Shown piece by piece: positions 37,135-48,936 of a DNA stretch of 64,000 nucleotides (the first letter of the stretch is position 1; every line of letters begins with the position of its first letter). The notes under the pieces were generated by a model. It did not search any database. It was not told the DNA's origin and was given only the letters and a program-made list of their open reading frames with translations. A program made the position numbers and the translations under genes. This stretch comes from Gnetum montanum. Lineage: Eukaryota > Streptophyta > Gnetopsida > Gnetales > Gnetaceae. The stretch lies in NCBI GenBank assembly GCA_015680685.1, contig MNCI01026259.1, positions 670,965 to 734,964 of the forward strand. Direction: 5' to 3'.

Positions 37135-37914
37135 ATGTTAACCTACGCTATATCTGATTGGATCAAGACTGGTAACCTTCCTAGGAAAAGAGCTGATCCT
37201 AGAAATCCTCTCATCTACTTGTAAATTGCTGGAAATGAGCCATGTAAGGCTCTTCTTGATTCAAATTCTTGTGTTAATCTAATTTCCCACAAAATGTACA
37301 ACTCGTAGAATGTGCCTCTTCTTAAAAAGAGTAATATCCATTTGGAATTAGTAGACCAATCCATCATTATTCCCTTGGAACTAGTGGAGGACATTGTGAC
37401 CACTATCTATGGGTGGTCATATCCTACCGATTTCTTGGTAATCAAACTTGACAATTGCAAGGGGGACTTCCTAATCATTATGGGAAGGGCTTGGTTGAGC
37501 ACTATTGATGCACCAATGGGTATTAGAGATCTTTCCTTGAATATTTTCAAGGAAAATACATTCAGAAAGATCAAGAAGAAGTGAGTTCCATGCATTGTGT
37601 ACAGTGATATAGGGTGTCACTATATGCAGAAACTCTGGTCTATTAAAAGAAGATCAATCAAAACATGTAGACTGTGTGTAGATGAATCTAAAATCCAAAG
37701 GTACCTATATGTAGCAGTTGCAAAATATGAGGAAACACAATGGCTGATAGCTAATTTTGAAAGCAACACACTTTGCATGAAACCTACTGAGAGCCTAACT
37801 TGTGCCTATGTTGAAGGCATGGATGAATTGGAGCAAGTTCATCACAAACTCTTCAATGATGAACCTGATGATACCAATTGGGAAGAGTTGGAGATCCCTA
37901 ATAGTTTTAAATAG
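37135..37914 (+). pseudogene. Protease and spacer of element C (degenerate)
   Basis: 'ISDWIKTGNLPRK' leads into 'GNEPCKALLDS' with the catalytic Asp at 37258-37260. The triplet is D-S-N instead of D-S/T-G. Open from 37312 to 37584: 'QSIIIPLELVEDIVTTIYGW' and 'DFLIIMGRAWLSTI'. The spacer to RT (37597-37914) is fully open and includes 'WLIANFESN' and 'EELEIPNSFK'. A stop at 37582 separates the two. Confidence 0.77.
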
Positions 37915-38079
37915 GAGCCTTTAGAGTTGAAAACTCTACCTACTGGCATGGAACATGCATGTTTGAAAAACGAAAAGCTAATGATAATCAATGTCAACCT
38001 TGCTCCTAAGTAGAAAAGAATGCTATTGAAGGTGGTCAACAAATGACCAACAACCTTTACTTAGTCATGTCTTGAACTC

Positions 38080-38820
38080 ATAGGGATTGATCATAGGATA
38101 TGATAGCATTGCATCTATCCTAATCCAACCATGAAGCCAAAGAGGTAGCCGCAGTGGTGGTTGAATCCCAAATTGAAATAGATTATCAAAGAGAAAATTG
38201 AACAACTCCTCAAGGTAAGATTCATCTATCCAATTACGAATAGCGAGTGGTTTAGCCCACTTGTAATTGTGCCAAAGAAAGGTGGCAAGCGGCAAGTCTG
38301 CATTGATTTCAGGCTATTGAACATGGTGATGTTCAAAGATCATTTTCCATTATCATTTGTGGACTAGGTGTTAGAAACTATTTCTAGGCATTGTTATTAT
38401 AGCTTCCTAGATGGTTATAGTGGTTGTAACCAAATCCAAATCACCCTTGAGGATTAGGCTAAAACAACATTCACAAGTCCCTGGGGGACTTTTGCATATT
38501 GTAAGATGCCCTTTGGTATGTGCAATGTCCTCACAACTTTTCAATGCTTGGTCCTAAGCATTTTCCAGCAACAGATTAGTAGTGAGGTGAAAGTCTTCAT
38601 GGATGACTTCTCCACCTATGGCGTTACATTCAAGCAAGCCTTGGACCACCTTGAGTAAGTGCTTAAAAGGTGTGTGGAGACTAATCTTCAGCTCAATTGG
38701 CAAAAGAGCCATCTCATGGTTTAGGAAGGCATTATGTTGGGGCACAAAGGGATTGAGGTGGACCTTGAAAAGATTTGGATCATCCAAGGAATAACCCACC
38801 AACCAAAAATATTTGAAGCC
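38080..38820 (+). pseudogene. Reverse transcriptase of element C (truncated, degenerate)
   Basis: The clearest RT fingers and palm in the window: 'WFSPLVIVPKKGGK', 'VCIDFRLLNM', 'YYSFLDGYSGCNQIQI', 'FTSPWGTFAY', and the F-M-D-D active-site box at 38596-38607. Stops interrupt it (for example after 'LSFVD' and 'ITLED'). It ends near 38820 at the element's break. Confidence 0.83.
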
Positions 38821-40032
38821 TTCTTGTGTTGACCCACTTTTCCCTTCCACGATGAGCCATCACATTGTGTGTTGTGAGCCTATGAACATCTTTGACATCT
38901 ATGCCTTCATGGCTTGTGAGGCCTTCACAGCTATGGGTTGGATGTAGTTTTTTGTCTATATTCATCATTTTGCTACTTGGTCTTACATCCACAACCATTT
39001 GTACCTGGAACAAGTCCACTTTCTAGGTCAATGAGAAAACTATCTTAGCTAAAGAGGCAGACATTATGAGAGTCACCAAGTTCCCCACAACTAGGAAAAG
39101 AATTGTGAGGAGCACACCTGCTGGGCCCAAAGTGGCTCTTGGTTTCTTTAGAGGCCTTACTTAGGTGACACCAATGTTGCCTCCCTTCCAGAACCTTAGC
39201 ACTAAGTAGTTCATGCCATCTACAAGTTTGTCTTTATGCTATCTACAAGTTTGTCATATTGTGGCTCACAACGTCACACTCTTCTGGGTTTACAATGCCT
39301 CCATTGGGCCATTTGGTTCCTATTGCACATCCCTCTTAATTGATTCCTTTCCTAGTCTTGTTGTCCCAACCAATCAATAAAGGGTTGGCATGCATGTTGA
39401 AGACCTGCCCACTTACTATCTATATTGTGGGCTCTAGCTAATAAACCTCTAGCATAGGAAGCACCTCAATCTTGTTGCTTTCTTATGGATCCTTGTCTTT
39501 GATGACTCTGCCAATGCTTTGTAGCCATGTCGTTAGGTACTTGCCATTGCATTGGTGTTGCAACACTATGACGTGTCATCATCCTTAGGCTTTGTAGAAT
39601 GGAAAATGTTGACTAAGCCATGAAGGCCACGTAAATAATACTTTGTATGAGTTGGGCCTACCCAGTTTGATTTGGATCCGGCTTGGACCTCGCAATTGTA
39701 ATTTTTGGACCTTAGCTCTCATTTTGTCTTAATATATTATTGTTTTTGAGTTTTTTTCCGGAAAATTGTTAAGATAATGCAGATGTCACGTTCGAGCATT
39801 TATATGATGATTAAATATTAGGAAATAAGGGAGACAAAAAAGCAAGCTGTGGAATCTTAATGAAATTTATCCACCTATTGGAAAGTCTTCACGTTAGAGT
39901 TTGAATAGAATGGTGCGGGAGATATTAGCAGAAAAAGGGTCGTATATCGTAACCATGGCTTTTTGCATTTCAGTGTGATGTAACGGGTTATATCCACTCA
40001 TTTTTGTACGGTCATAATAGATTTGTGGGTGC
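38821..40032. other. Unassigned sequence right of element C
   Basis: Somewhat less AT-rich than average and coding-like in short pieces (around 38870-39660), but I found no frame or motif that identifies a family. Confidence 0.35.
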
Positions 40033-40255
40033 ATGCTAGATAGCTGCCAATGCTTGGAAATCATGTGCTTACATCCATGCCTGTTTGGGGGGATTGAAGC
40101 CAGTTGCTGCCGAACTTTAGGCTTCCCTGGCTGTGTGCTTAGGATTCCTAAGTCTACACGCCAATGCAAGGCTGCTTCAGTAAATCAACCACATTGCTTT
40201 TATGTGAAACCTCTGGAATCAATCTATTCCCAGCTCCCTTGCAGACCTTGTCCAG
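40033..40255 (+). other. Possible Cys-rich exon with canonical splice donor
   Basis: Open frame from ATG 40033 to 'CCAG|GTGAGC' at about 40252-40261, a strong plant 5' splice-site match. A candidate acceptor 'caattacag' ends at 40510. The peptide is Cys-rich and basic ('EASCCRTLGFPGC', 'LPCRPCPG') with no family I recognise. It could be a chance frame in an old gene remnant. Confidence 0.25.
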
Positions 40256-43152
40256 GTGAGCTCTTCTGCAATTTTGTCCAGTTAAGTAAAACCTCTGGTG
40301 TCTTTATTTCTTTTGCTGTTTTTCCCCCTTGTTTCTAAGGTGACTTAACAAAATCTCTTTGTAAGATTTTATATGTTTCCTATTCCTGAGAACCTTTTTA
40401 AATAAAATCAGGGACTGGTTATTTAATCTGTGATAAATGTGAGGGAAAAGGAAGGCTGGGCAAAGGGGGATTTCACAAGAAGAACCCTGTTGACCTTGAT
40501 ACAATTACAGGTTATATATTTCTTTTGAGGATGAGAAATTGATTTTCTTCTTCAAATCAGAGGCAAAATTAACGACGGCGTTATTATGTATCATGGGTAT
40601 TAGGCTCCAAGTGGACAGCTCTGGAGAGAACTTTTGGTTGGAGACATTTCATGGTCGTGTCAAAGCAAAGAGGTCATGGCAAACAATGGTTCTTGGAGAT
40701 GGTTGCCACCACCCATTTCTGGATTAACGCTAACAATCTCAAGGTACCCACTAATCATTTCTCTCGATTTGCCTTCCAAAATCAGGATTCTAATTAGTAA
40801 TCAGTGCTCAGTGCTCATCATCTTGGTGAGAAATCAAATTTCTATTATTTCATTGGTGTCCTTATCTATGATAAGCTTATCTTTATTTAGGCAAAGGATT
40901 CGAAGACTATTTACTATGGTAGACTGTCTACCAAAAACCTAATTTACATGTTCAAAATTCTTGTGTAAAGCTGAGTCTTTATCTTTTAAATTTTCCGTCG
41001 GATGCTACCAAAGAACACTGTCCGACCCGTCCGGATCCTGCCCGAACACCATTGCTGGGTTATCATGGGTACAAATACAATGAAAGAAAGTTTTCCAGCA
41101 TCGAAAACTGAATATCTTTTCATAAGTCCCATGTTTTTGAAAACTTCAAGCCGAGGGAAAGTATCGTAGCCTCAAACTTTCAGTTCAGGTCCGGAGCTCA
41201 GCCTCATCATTCGTAATTTAGTTAATTTAATTTAAGTTTAGTTCGATTGGATTAAAAACCGAGGATTCTGGGTAAAAAGCAGTTGAGATTGAACCTTCAA
41301 TAGGCCATTATCAAACTACAGATTTCACCACTAAAATATCAGCTTTTGATTAATAAATTGTCCAATGCACTTATTTACCATGATGAGGTGTTGGATCCCA
41401 AAAAATGTAAATAATAATAATATTAAGAAAAATTTTAGAGAAACAAATCAACAGCCTAAAGAAAAAGCCTACAGTTTTAAGGATGTTTTTTCACCTTTTC
41501 ATCATTACAACCAATCTTGAAAAACCTCTCCTCTAGGGTAAAAAAAGGATCAAGCTTTGCCCTTGTTTAAAAGTGCCCTTATGGTTTTCACTTTTTATTA
41601 AAGGTTTCCTTGTAAAGAGAAGGGAAAAGTCTCTCTAAAGACAAAATAATGCATCAATAAGGAAAAATGAACAAATAGCTTCCATCCTTGAGCCTCCGAA
41701 ATATTAAAAAAAAAAATACTGGTGGAAATAAAATAATTGTTTAGCTTTTTGGGAACTTTTTTGCTTGAAGTTGTAGCTGAAAAACGACATCTTTGAGAAT
41801 TTGATATTAACTTTTGAAAAACAATCATAATTATGTTTTTGCTGCTGTAAAATAACTACATACCAAAGCTTCCAAATAGAGTAAATAAAAAGTGGTTAAA
41901 GACACTTTCAAATGCAAAGAAATAAAGTAGATAAAGTTGGTTGATTACCAAAAATAATCGCAAGAATGCTTAGTAGAAAAATTCTGGATGTCCATTTCAA
42001 AACATGCCTTGCAATAGGACAAAAAATTGAGAAAATGAGTCTTCACTTCCACAAAGAGGATATTGAAGAGAAGCAATTCTGATATATTTAAGACAAGTGC
42101 TGATAGGAAGACCTTAATGAATAAGACACCATTAAAAAATACAAATTTTTAGAAAGGTAGGAACTCCCTAAATATCTTCCATTTTGCTCGTTAAATGTGG
42201 CATGATAATTGTGTTTGCTAGGCCTTATTGAATTTTGTATGATTAAAATCATTTTTTGTAATAATCTCATATGTAACTTTGGAGTAAAAAGGAAAACGTA
42301 TTTGTTATCCTTTCAAAAAATATCTAAAAATACTTAATATAAACTATTGTCAACTTTAAATAAATTTTCAAAATTAGAAATTAATTTTTAAAATCCCTTT
42401 TTCTTTCTATTCAAACTATAGAAGCTATAATCTTTCTTCCATGTAACCCATCTATCATAAAACTGCAGTGTTATTTACAATGATATTTTTTATTTGTGTT
42501 TTTTAGTGGACAATGTTGCCAGGCAACTGGCAATAGTGGTTACACAGCTGCGATTTAGACACCTATTTTATCATACTCCACGTAGTACATCTATTAGGGT
42601 ACTCCACCTATTTTAATTATGTCAACTTGCATAGTAAGTGCCATATACCTTATTAAACTCTTTTAAGCCGAATAACTTGTTGCCCATGTTTATGGGATAA
42701 AAACTTGATGATGATGTTAACTGTAAAGTTACAAATCCTACCTGGGATAGAACATAGATCCAGTAAAGGCCTAGAGGACATAACAAATGGTTAGGACAGT
42801 GACGGTAGATATGAATCTGTTTGTAGAATAATACCCTGCCATCCATATCATGGACTTGGCATGAAAATACTTTAATTGAATTGCTAAGGTGCATTTACTC
42901 TGTTTACATTGTGACGTCAACTTTTAGCCCGTCGTCATGGGTGCCTGTGCTGAACAGGAAGCAAAATTTTTTTAACAAACTAGTAAGAGCAATTATCATT
43001 TGTTAGTTTGGTAAGCTAAGTACGTAAAATTGATTTCTAAAACTTATTTCACATTTTCACACATCAGTCAATTACGGAAAGGGTTTTCAATTTAACAGTC
43101 AATTCTGGAAAGGAATTTCAGGTTTGTAAATGAGTTCTGCGGAATTAAGTGA
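40256..43152. other. Unassigned intergenic or intronic sequence
   Basis: No transposon or gene signature recognised. Base composition is mixed, with a less AT-rich part near 40560-41230 and AT-rich sequence from 41400. It could be intronic if the flanking exon-like pieces belong to one gene. Confidence 0.35.
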
Positions 43153-43153
43153 C

Positions 43154-43311
43154 AGGACCGAGAAAGGTGGAGCAGGAGTTGGCTTCAGAGGGATGAATTA
43201 ATGCAATCATCTGGGAAAACAGGAGTGAATCTTTGTAAAGCCTGCAAAGTAGAAGGAAAGCTGAAATGCAGGGTTTGTATTACCAGCAATGTTGACATTG
43301 TTGAGGTGGAA
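43154..43311 (+). pseudogene. Possible exon with one DnaJ-type zinc-finger unit
   Basis: Open after a TGA at 43148-43150 with 'gacag' as a possible splice acceptor. It reads 'WSRSWLQRDELMQSSGK' with 'CKACKVEGKLKCRVC' (from about 43231). The spacing C-x2-C-x7-C-x2-C and the Gly four residues after the second Cys are those of a DnaJ central-domain unit, as in small plastid proteins such as BSD2- or LQY1-like ones. Those have several units; only one is seen here. A donor-like 'GAG|GTGGAA' follows near 43309. The next sequence is a poly-T run and then a Copia remnant, so the gene, if real, is probably broken. Confidence 0.35.
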
Positions 43312-43439
43312 AACAAGTTTTTTTTTTTTAAATTGAATATAACTTCACCATTGTGTTATATCAAATTTTTGTATAAATTCTTATATCTGAAATGAAGTGA
43401 TCTACAAAGGTATGATTGCTTCATTAAGATTTTTGTGTC

Positions 43440-44131
43440 ATAGCAAAGCTTGATTTGGAATATGCAACTTCATTTTTATCAGGGTTTATGCAAGAGCCAA
43501 GGCAGTCACATCTTAATGCCTTGAACCATCTTTTGAGGTATGTTAAAGGAACAGTTGATTTTGGCATTAAGTTCATTAATGAAGACAGAAAAGTTTATGT
43601 TTTTTCTGATGCTGATTTGGGGAGGAGACGTAGATGATCATCAGTCAACTTCTAGTTGCTTTATTTTTCATGGTTCTAATCCTATTTATTGGAAGACAAA
43701 GAAACAAACTAATGTGAGCTTCTCATCATGTGAGGCAGAATTTATTGCTATGGCTGAATGTCTTCAGCATGTTTTATGGTTAAAAAAGTTATTTTCTCAA
43801 TTGGGTTTTGAAATTGAGCTTTCAATTTCTATGTTGGTGGATAATATAGTAGGAATTCAATTGTCCAAGGAGCACATACTTCATAAGAAGAGCAAGCACA
43901 TTGACATCAAATATTACTTTATCAAGCATGAAGTGAAGAAGGGCATAATTAAGACCACACATGTTCAAAGTAGTGATTGATTAGCTGATCTACTAACTAA
44001 ACAATTGTAGACTTATCAAATTGACTATCTTTTGAATATAATTGGTATGTGCAAAGTATATGATGAGAAGAAAGATTTTCAAGTTTCTAATTCAACTATT
44101 CTCAAACCAATTTTAATACTAAAGGAGGGAA
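43440..44131 (+). mobile_element. Ty1/Copia 3' remnant: RT end and RNase H
   Basis: 5'-truncated. It begins 'LEYATSFLSGFMQEPRQSHL' and 'RYVKGTVDFGI', the end of RT and start of RNase H in Ty1/Copia polyproteins. It continues after a one-base frameshift near 43620 as 'STSSCFIFHGSNPIYWKTKK', 'FSSCEAEFIAMAECLQHVLW', 'HKKSKHIDIKYYFIKHEV'. A stop at 43978 precedes 'LADLLTKQL'. The purine run 'actaaaggaggga' (44119-44131) is the polypurine tract just before the LTR. RNase H residues of the S-C-E-A-E box are kept. Confidence 0.88.
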
Positions 44132-44554
44132 TGTTGAGTATTGTGTAGTGTAGAAATTGTTTTCTCCTACTTTGAATAAATTTTTTTAAAAAAGTTGTTT
44201 TGGTTAGTAACTTTTTTTAATTATTAAAATTTTTTATCATATAATATATTAAAAAAAATATAAATTTTTTTCTAGTAGTTAGAAATTAGTTGCGATGAGT
44301 TTAACTTAATCATGTTGAGTTTAACTCCTAGTTGAGTTTATTTTCCATTTTTTATAAAAGCAATTAGAAGAGCTACCTTATTATGTGAAAAAAGCCTAAT
44401 ATAATGTTTTTTCAAAAATAATGGAATAAGTTATAGTTCTTATCTTTCTCAAGTTTTGTTATAGTTTTAATTTTTCATATGAATTTTATAATGATTTGAT
44501 TTTCACAGTTTAGTTTCGTAATTTCTCAGCTTATCTATTGCACTCATTCTAACA
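44132..44554 (+). repeat. 3' LTR of the Copia remnant
   Basis: Starts TGTTGAGTATTGTG directly after the polypurine tract and ends near CATTCTAACA at 44554, about 423 bp. The TGTT...AACA ends are the usual short inverted termini. A TATA-like 'tataaaag' lies near 44352. The right end is inferred from the terminal sequence only, as no second copy is present. Confidence 0.65.
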
Positions 44555-44576
44555 ATGAAGGATATGCAGAGCCGTG

Positions 44577-45300
44577 TGTATCTTGGCATAAACAAAGTTG
44601 CAGTATTCCTCACTAATGTTAGTGTGTGAGGAACTTCAGCCAAGATGCTTAAGAGATTGATGACGTTCAATCATAGCTAGGTCTTTTGGATTATAGATAT
44701 GGGCAAAATCTTAGTTGGATGCCATGTTGATAATGTTTTGTGGTAAGATAGTTGATAGGAAAGGCATACACAATGTAGAGCCAAGAAATTAGACAAAGAT
44801 GGCATAAGCTTTCATAGCATGAATATGAAGTTTGGTATAAACGTATGAAATTAACTATAGTGTAAGTATAAATTTCCAATATGCAATGTAAATATAAATG
44901 TAAATTTAAATGAGATTGTAGCATAAATGTAATTGAGATTGTATCTTGGCAACATGTATCTTATCACAAACAAAGTTGTAGCATTCCTCACTAATTTCAT
45001 TATGTGAGGGACTTTAGCCAAGATGCCTAAGAGAATGATGATGTTCAATCACACCTGGGTCTTTTGGATCGTAGATATAGGAAAAGTCTTGGTTGGAGGC
45101 CATGTCGATAATGTTTTATGGTAAGACAATTGAGAGAAAAGGCATACACAATGCAATGCCAAGAAGTTGGATAAAGGTGGCATAGGCTTTCATAGCATTA
45201 ATATGAAGTTTAGTATAAATGTATAAAATTAATTACACTATAAATGTAAATGTAAATGTAAATGAGGTTGTACCATAAATGTAAATGAGATAGTAGCATA
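44577..45300. repeat. 378-bp tandem duplication
   Basis: Two diverged copies with a period of 378 (for example 'caaagttg' at 44593 and 44971). They share 'attcctcactaat', 'gccaagatgc', 'gataatgttttrtggtaaga' and 'aggcatacacaatg' in order. Open frames in this region arise from the AT-rich repeat and do not resemble known proteins. Confidence 0.8.
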
Positions 45301-45345
45301 AATATAAATGAGGTTGTAGCATAAATGTAACTGAGATTGTAATGT
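45235..45345. repeat. 23-bp minisatellite
   Basis: About four units of the type 'gcataaatgtaaatgagattgta' split as 'gcataaatgta' and 'aatgagattgta'. Two similar units end the first copy of the 378-bp duplication (about 44885-44945). Confidence 0.7.
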
Positions 45346-48339
45346 AAATGTAAAAAAACAAGGGAAACTAAAATTGTAAATTGTAAATGTTAAAATGGCT
45401 TTTGTAAATGTAGAAACATAAACTGGTCTTAGTGTATTCAACACAACATTTTTCAGGCAACGTTGGGATTTTAGGGGAATACATGAGCAAAGTTTGAAGA
45501 TTTGAGAGGCTTAAGAGCAACATATTATAAGATTTATGGTGCACAAGGAATATTTCCAGCAGAGCTAAAAAATTTATGCTAGTACAGGAAAGCCAAAGAA
45601 ATGCTAATTCTTAAACACTCAAAATAGAATTTAACACACTCAAGATGCTGGGATGAAACAAGAAAAATGATAACACATGTTTATATTCAGGCTTGGGTGC
45701 AAAAAACAAGGGAAGTCCTTTCTTCTACCACTAGAAAATTGTAATAATGGAAATATTTAGCACTAGGAACTAAAAAATCCCATGTGAAATAGTTTCAACC
45801 TCAAGTTCCATAGGCCTCAAAGGGATTTGAGATTCTTTAGGTGATCTTGTTAATCACCTAATGAATTAATGATTTGTGACTAGTTTGAATAAACGAGGAA
45901 AACAAGTGATAAACATGCAAAGAAGGAATTCAACATCGAATCCATGAGAAAACCAAGTGTTAACATAAAAAGTAAAAGAACTATAGTCAAAATGCTACAA
46001 ATTTTGTATTAAATATGTAAAATAAAGGTTCCAAAGATATAGATCTGCAAGCCTTCGTGGCTTTCATATTGTGGAATTGCAAATATTCCACAAATCTCTT
46101 TGAAATTTGTTGTCAAAGATTTGGTGCATGAATGAATGGTGTGTGTTCTAGGACCATCCTAGATGTAGTTGCCTTGCTAGATTTACATTGAAATAGAGGC
46201 TCCAATAGGTTCTTGATGCTCTTGGTGGTCAAAATGGGGAAAAATAGCTACATGCTCTTAGATCTTTGACTACTCCAAAAAGTCTCAAGTTCTAGAGAGT
46301 TCAAAGATCCAAATATCTCTCTAAAGGTCCTAAAAGTGGTCTTGATTCTTTCTTTAATAGCATGTAGCTTGTTATTTCTATGTTAACTCTTGTTTTGGAA
46401 AGTTTCACAGAATTCTACACAACATTTTTAACATTTACGCTAAGGAGAGAAGTGTAGTATTTTTGACATTTACAATAGGAAGAGAAGTTCAACATTTTTT
46501 ACATTTAGGGTAGCACTTATAATGTTTTTGACATCATGAGCTCATTTATGGTAGTCTAGTGTAATCCACAGTGTTTTTCATGTTTTGTACCATGAATTAC
46601 ATTTTACATAATGAGAATGCTTCAAGATTTTGACGAAATAGGATTACAAGATAGATATTCTAAACGAAAATCAAAACATTTATTTTTGCTCTCAAATCCG
46701 ATTAGAATTACAATTAAAATTTATATAGAAGGGGCTTAAGTTTTCCTCTTTGGCCACTAGGTTTCCCTGTTTACAGTCAAATTTTCTTTGAGGTGTTTCA
46801 ATTATGTGAAGTCATTGCAACACTAGAATACCAAAGATAATATCAAAATAATAAGCTTCAAATTAATATTTCCATTTACCAATTTAAATAAATAGAAATT
46901 AAAGTTAGGCCTCCATCAAGAATGGATAATTACAAAGTCTACACTACAAACCAAAGAACATTAAAAAGTATAAAATATCATTAAATATGCCAAAATTTCA
47001 CTGTAAACAAAGTTCCTAAAAAGTATAAATTCTAGTCTACGCATCCACTTCTCCAGCTATTCCTTATTACAAACACATGTTTCACAAGAGAGATAGAAAC
47101 AAAGCAAAGATTTGGTCCTCAAGATTAAATAGGAAAATTAAATTACAAATACTTCCTTGAGGCTTTTGGTACCAAGCATTAGATACTTGAATATCCATTC
47201 ATATGGTTTCTACATCAAAAAATATTAGCATAAAAAATATGCAGACATCAAATAAATAACCAAATACAAAAACTAATAACCAGATAAAAAATCCACAACC
47301 ATCCCTCTAACACTCATACTATAGATATCTCTTAACACTTAGTATGTTTGTAATTTGAACCCTTGAGCTCTTATTTTCTAACCTATGTTTATGGTTATTA
47401 GCTCCTTTCTTTATGAGCAACTATGTCTTTGTGATTAGAGCTATGTGCCTTGTTGTGCCCTTTTTAGTTACCTTTTTCATTTTAGAATATTTATAATATT
47501 TTATTTTATATTTAATATTTTTATGTATTTTACATTATTATTATTTTTGGATTTTCTTTTAATTTTGCATATGAACATTAACTCTTTTGTTGAAATTTTG
47601 ATTTAGTAGGTTTCAAGTAGTGCATGGGTCATTGGCACATGGGGTACTACTTTGGTTTTGGTACACTTTTGTTGGATAATTTGTATTTTAGGTAAAATTA
47701 TATTTTTTTTCTATACTTAGTCTCAATTTTAATTTATTTTTAGCTTATATTTTACATGATCTTATGCTAGCTCCTTTTATTAGTTATATTTTGACCTTAG
47801 ACTTTGTTATTAGTTTGGGCTTACAAATAACTATCACCTTAGGTTTACACATAGCTATTAACTTTGTCATAGGAGATGATCATTAGATTATTACATAGCC
47901 CATGTTACTAAAAGGAATTAAAAATGTTTTTTAGAATTAGAATTTTCTTTTTATTTAGTTTTTTCATGAGATCTTCCCTTTATCTTACATTACCAAATCC
48001 TTCCAAGAATATATACTTACCAACTATTCCAAGAGAAATCATCCTTTTTCCTTGCAACATTTATGATATAAAGCCAAAGATAGAGACTTTTTAGGATTAG
48101 AGAGAAGATAGATCTAGATCTATGCTATCCACTAGGACCTTTGGTAATCCAGTATTTTAGATCTCCCTTAGATCCCATCCTTGACCTATTAATTCTTCTA
48201 GGAATTAAGTTTGTTTAGAAGATTGAAGGCACATGAGAATCCTTTCTATAGATTAATGATTAATGATTTTTGGTAAATTTTTATTTTCTTCATACTTTAT
48301 TATCCTTGAGAAACCTTATATAGATGACCTTATATCCTT
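45346..48339. other. AT-rich intergenic stretch
   Basis: No gene recognised. The part near 45470-46600 shares short phrases with 29391-30560. The part left of 48340 could be the downstream continuation of the minus-strand Gypsy element, but I could not recognise protease or RT in it. Confidence 0.4.
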
Positions 48340-48888
48340 GAGAAACCTTTTTGCACATGCTTCATCATCTTTTATGATGTGTAGAATATACTCAATTCAT
48401 AAAACTTGCTTTCATATTCATGCATTGACATGTCACCCTAAAACATTGCATAGAATTCATATTCCATCTTATCACAATAGGTTTTAATGGAAAAGTGAGA
48501 TTCTACTTCCTTTTTGAAGTCATCCCATACCATGTTATCCACCACCCAATCTTTTACCTATAGTAAGTTGTTGCACCAATGCCTACTACACCTTGAAGTC
48601 TATAAACCACTATTCTTATCTTTTGTGTTGGTATATAATTCAAAATACCAAAATCCTTTTTAATATTCCCCACCCACTATTGTGCTACAATTAAATCATT
48701 AGTTTCTTTAAAAGTAGGTGGATTCAACTTTCTAAATTCCTTAATCTACCATTGTTTGCTAGGCTACACACTTAACGATCCACCTTAATGGCTTCCATTG
48801 CTTAATAAGTTTACTAAGGTTTGGAGTAATTATTGATTCACATTATTGGAACTTGTCTCATTTGTAGTTCTTTTCCTTGAAGGCATCT
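48340..48888 (-). pseudogene. Gag of the minus-strand Gypsy fragment (degenerate)
   Basis: The proposed start at 48888 gives 'MPSRKRTTNETSSNNVNQ'. Then come 'KLNPPTFKETNDLIVAQ', 'KIRIVVYRLQGVV', 'WDDFKKEVESHFSI' and 'GDMSMHEYESKFYELSIF', the consecutive landmarks of the Retrotrans_gag domain (PF03732) in plant Gypsy elements. Stops (for example where a Trp or Gln codon is expected) and one frameshift near 48510 show decay. The product would form the particle core. Confidence 0.78.
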
Positions 48889-48918
48889 ACAAAAACTAAG
48901 CCAATCAGTGATCTAAAA

Positions 48919-48934
48919 CCACACTCTAATACCA
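48919..48934 (-). other. Primer-binding site, tRNA-iMet type
   Basis: On the minus strand TGGTATTAGAGTGTGG, close to the common plant TGGTATCAGAGC with two C-to-T changes, about 30 bases upstream of the gag ATG. Confidence 0.72.
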
Positions 48935-48936
48935 AC

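Larger units (their letters stand above)
33712..38820 (+). mobile_element. Element C: Athila-like element truncated in RT
   Basis: The 5' LTR, primer site, gag, protease and most of RT are colinear with A, E and F. Similarity stops abruptly near 38820, just after 'IIQGITHQP', where the other copies continue into 'VKDIQSFLGH'. No RNase H, integrase or 3' LTR follows in the window, so the 3' half was lost by deletion or recombination. Confidence 0.85.

Noticed and set aside
38850-39660. A host gene right of element C
   Set aside because: Only short open pieces in different frames, and no family motif in any of them.
43940-44120. Possible continuation of Copia pol as an active gene
   Set aside because: The element is 5'-truncated and has a frameshift and a stop, so it cannot be functional.
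44577-45300. Organellar DNA insertion as the source of the 378-bp repeat
   Set aside because: I saw no organellar gene or motif in it; only the repeat structure is supported.
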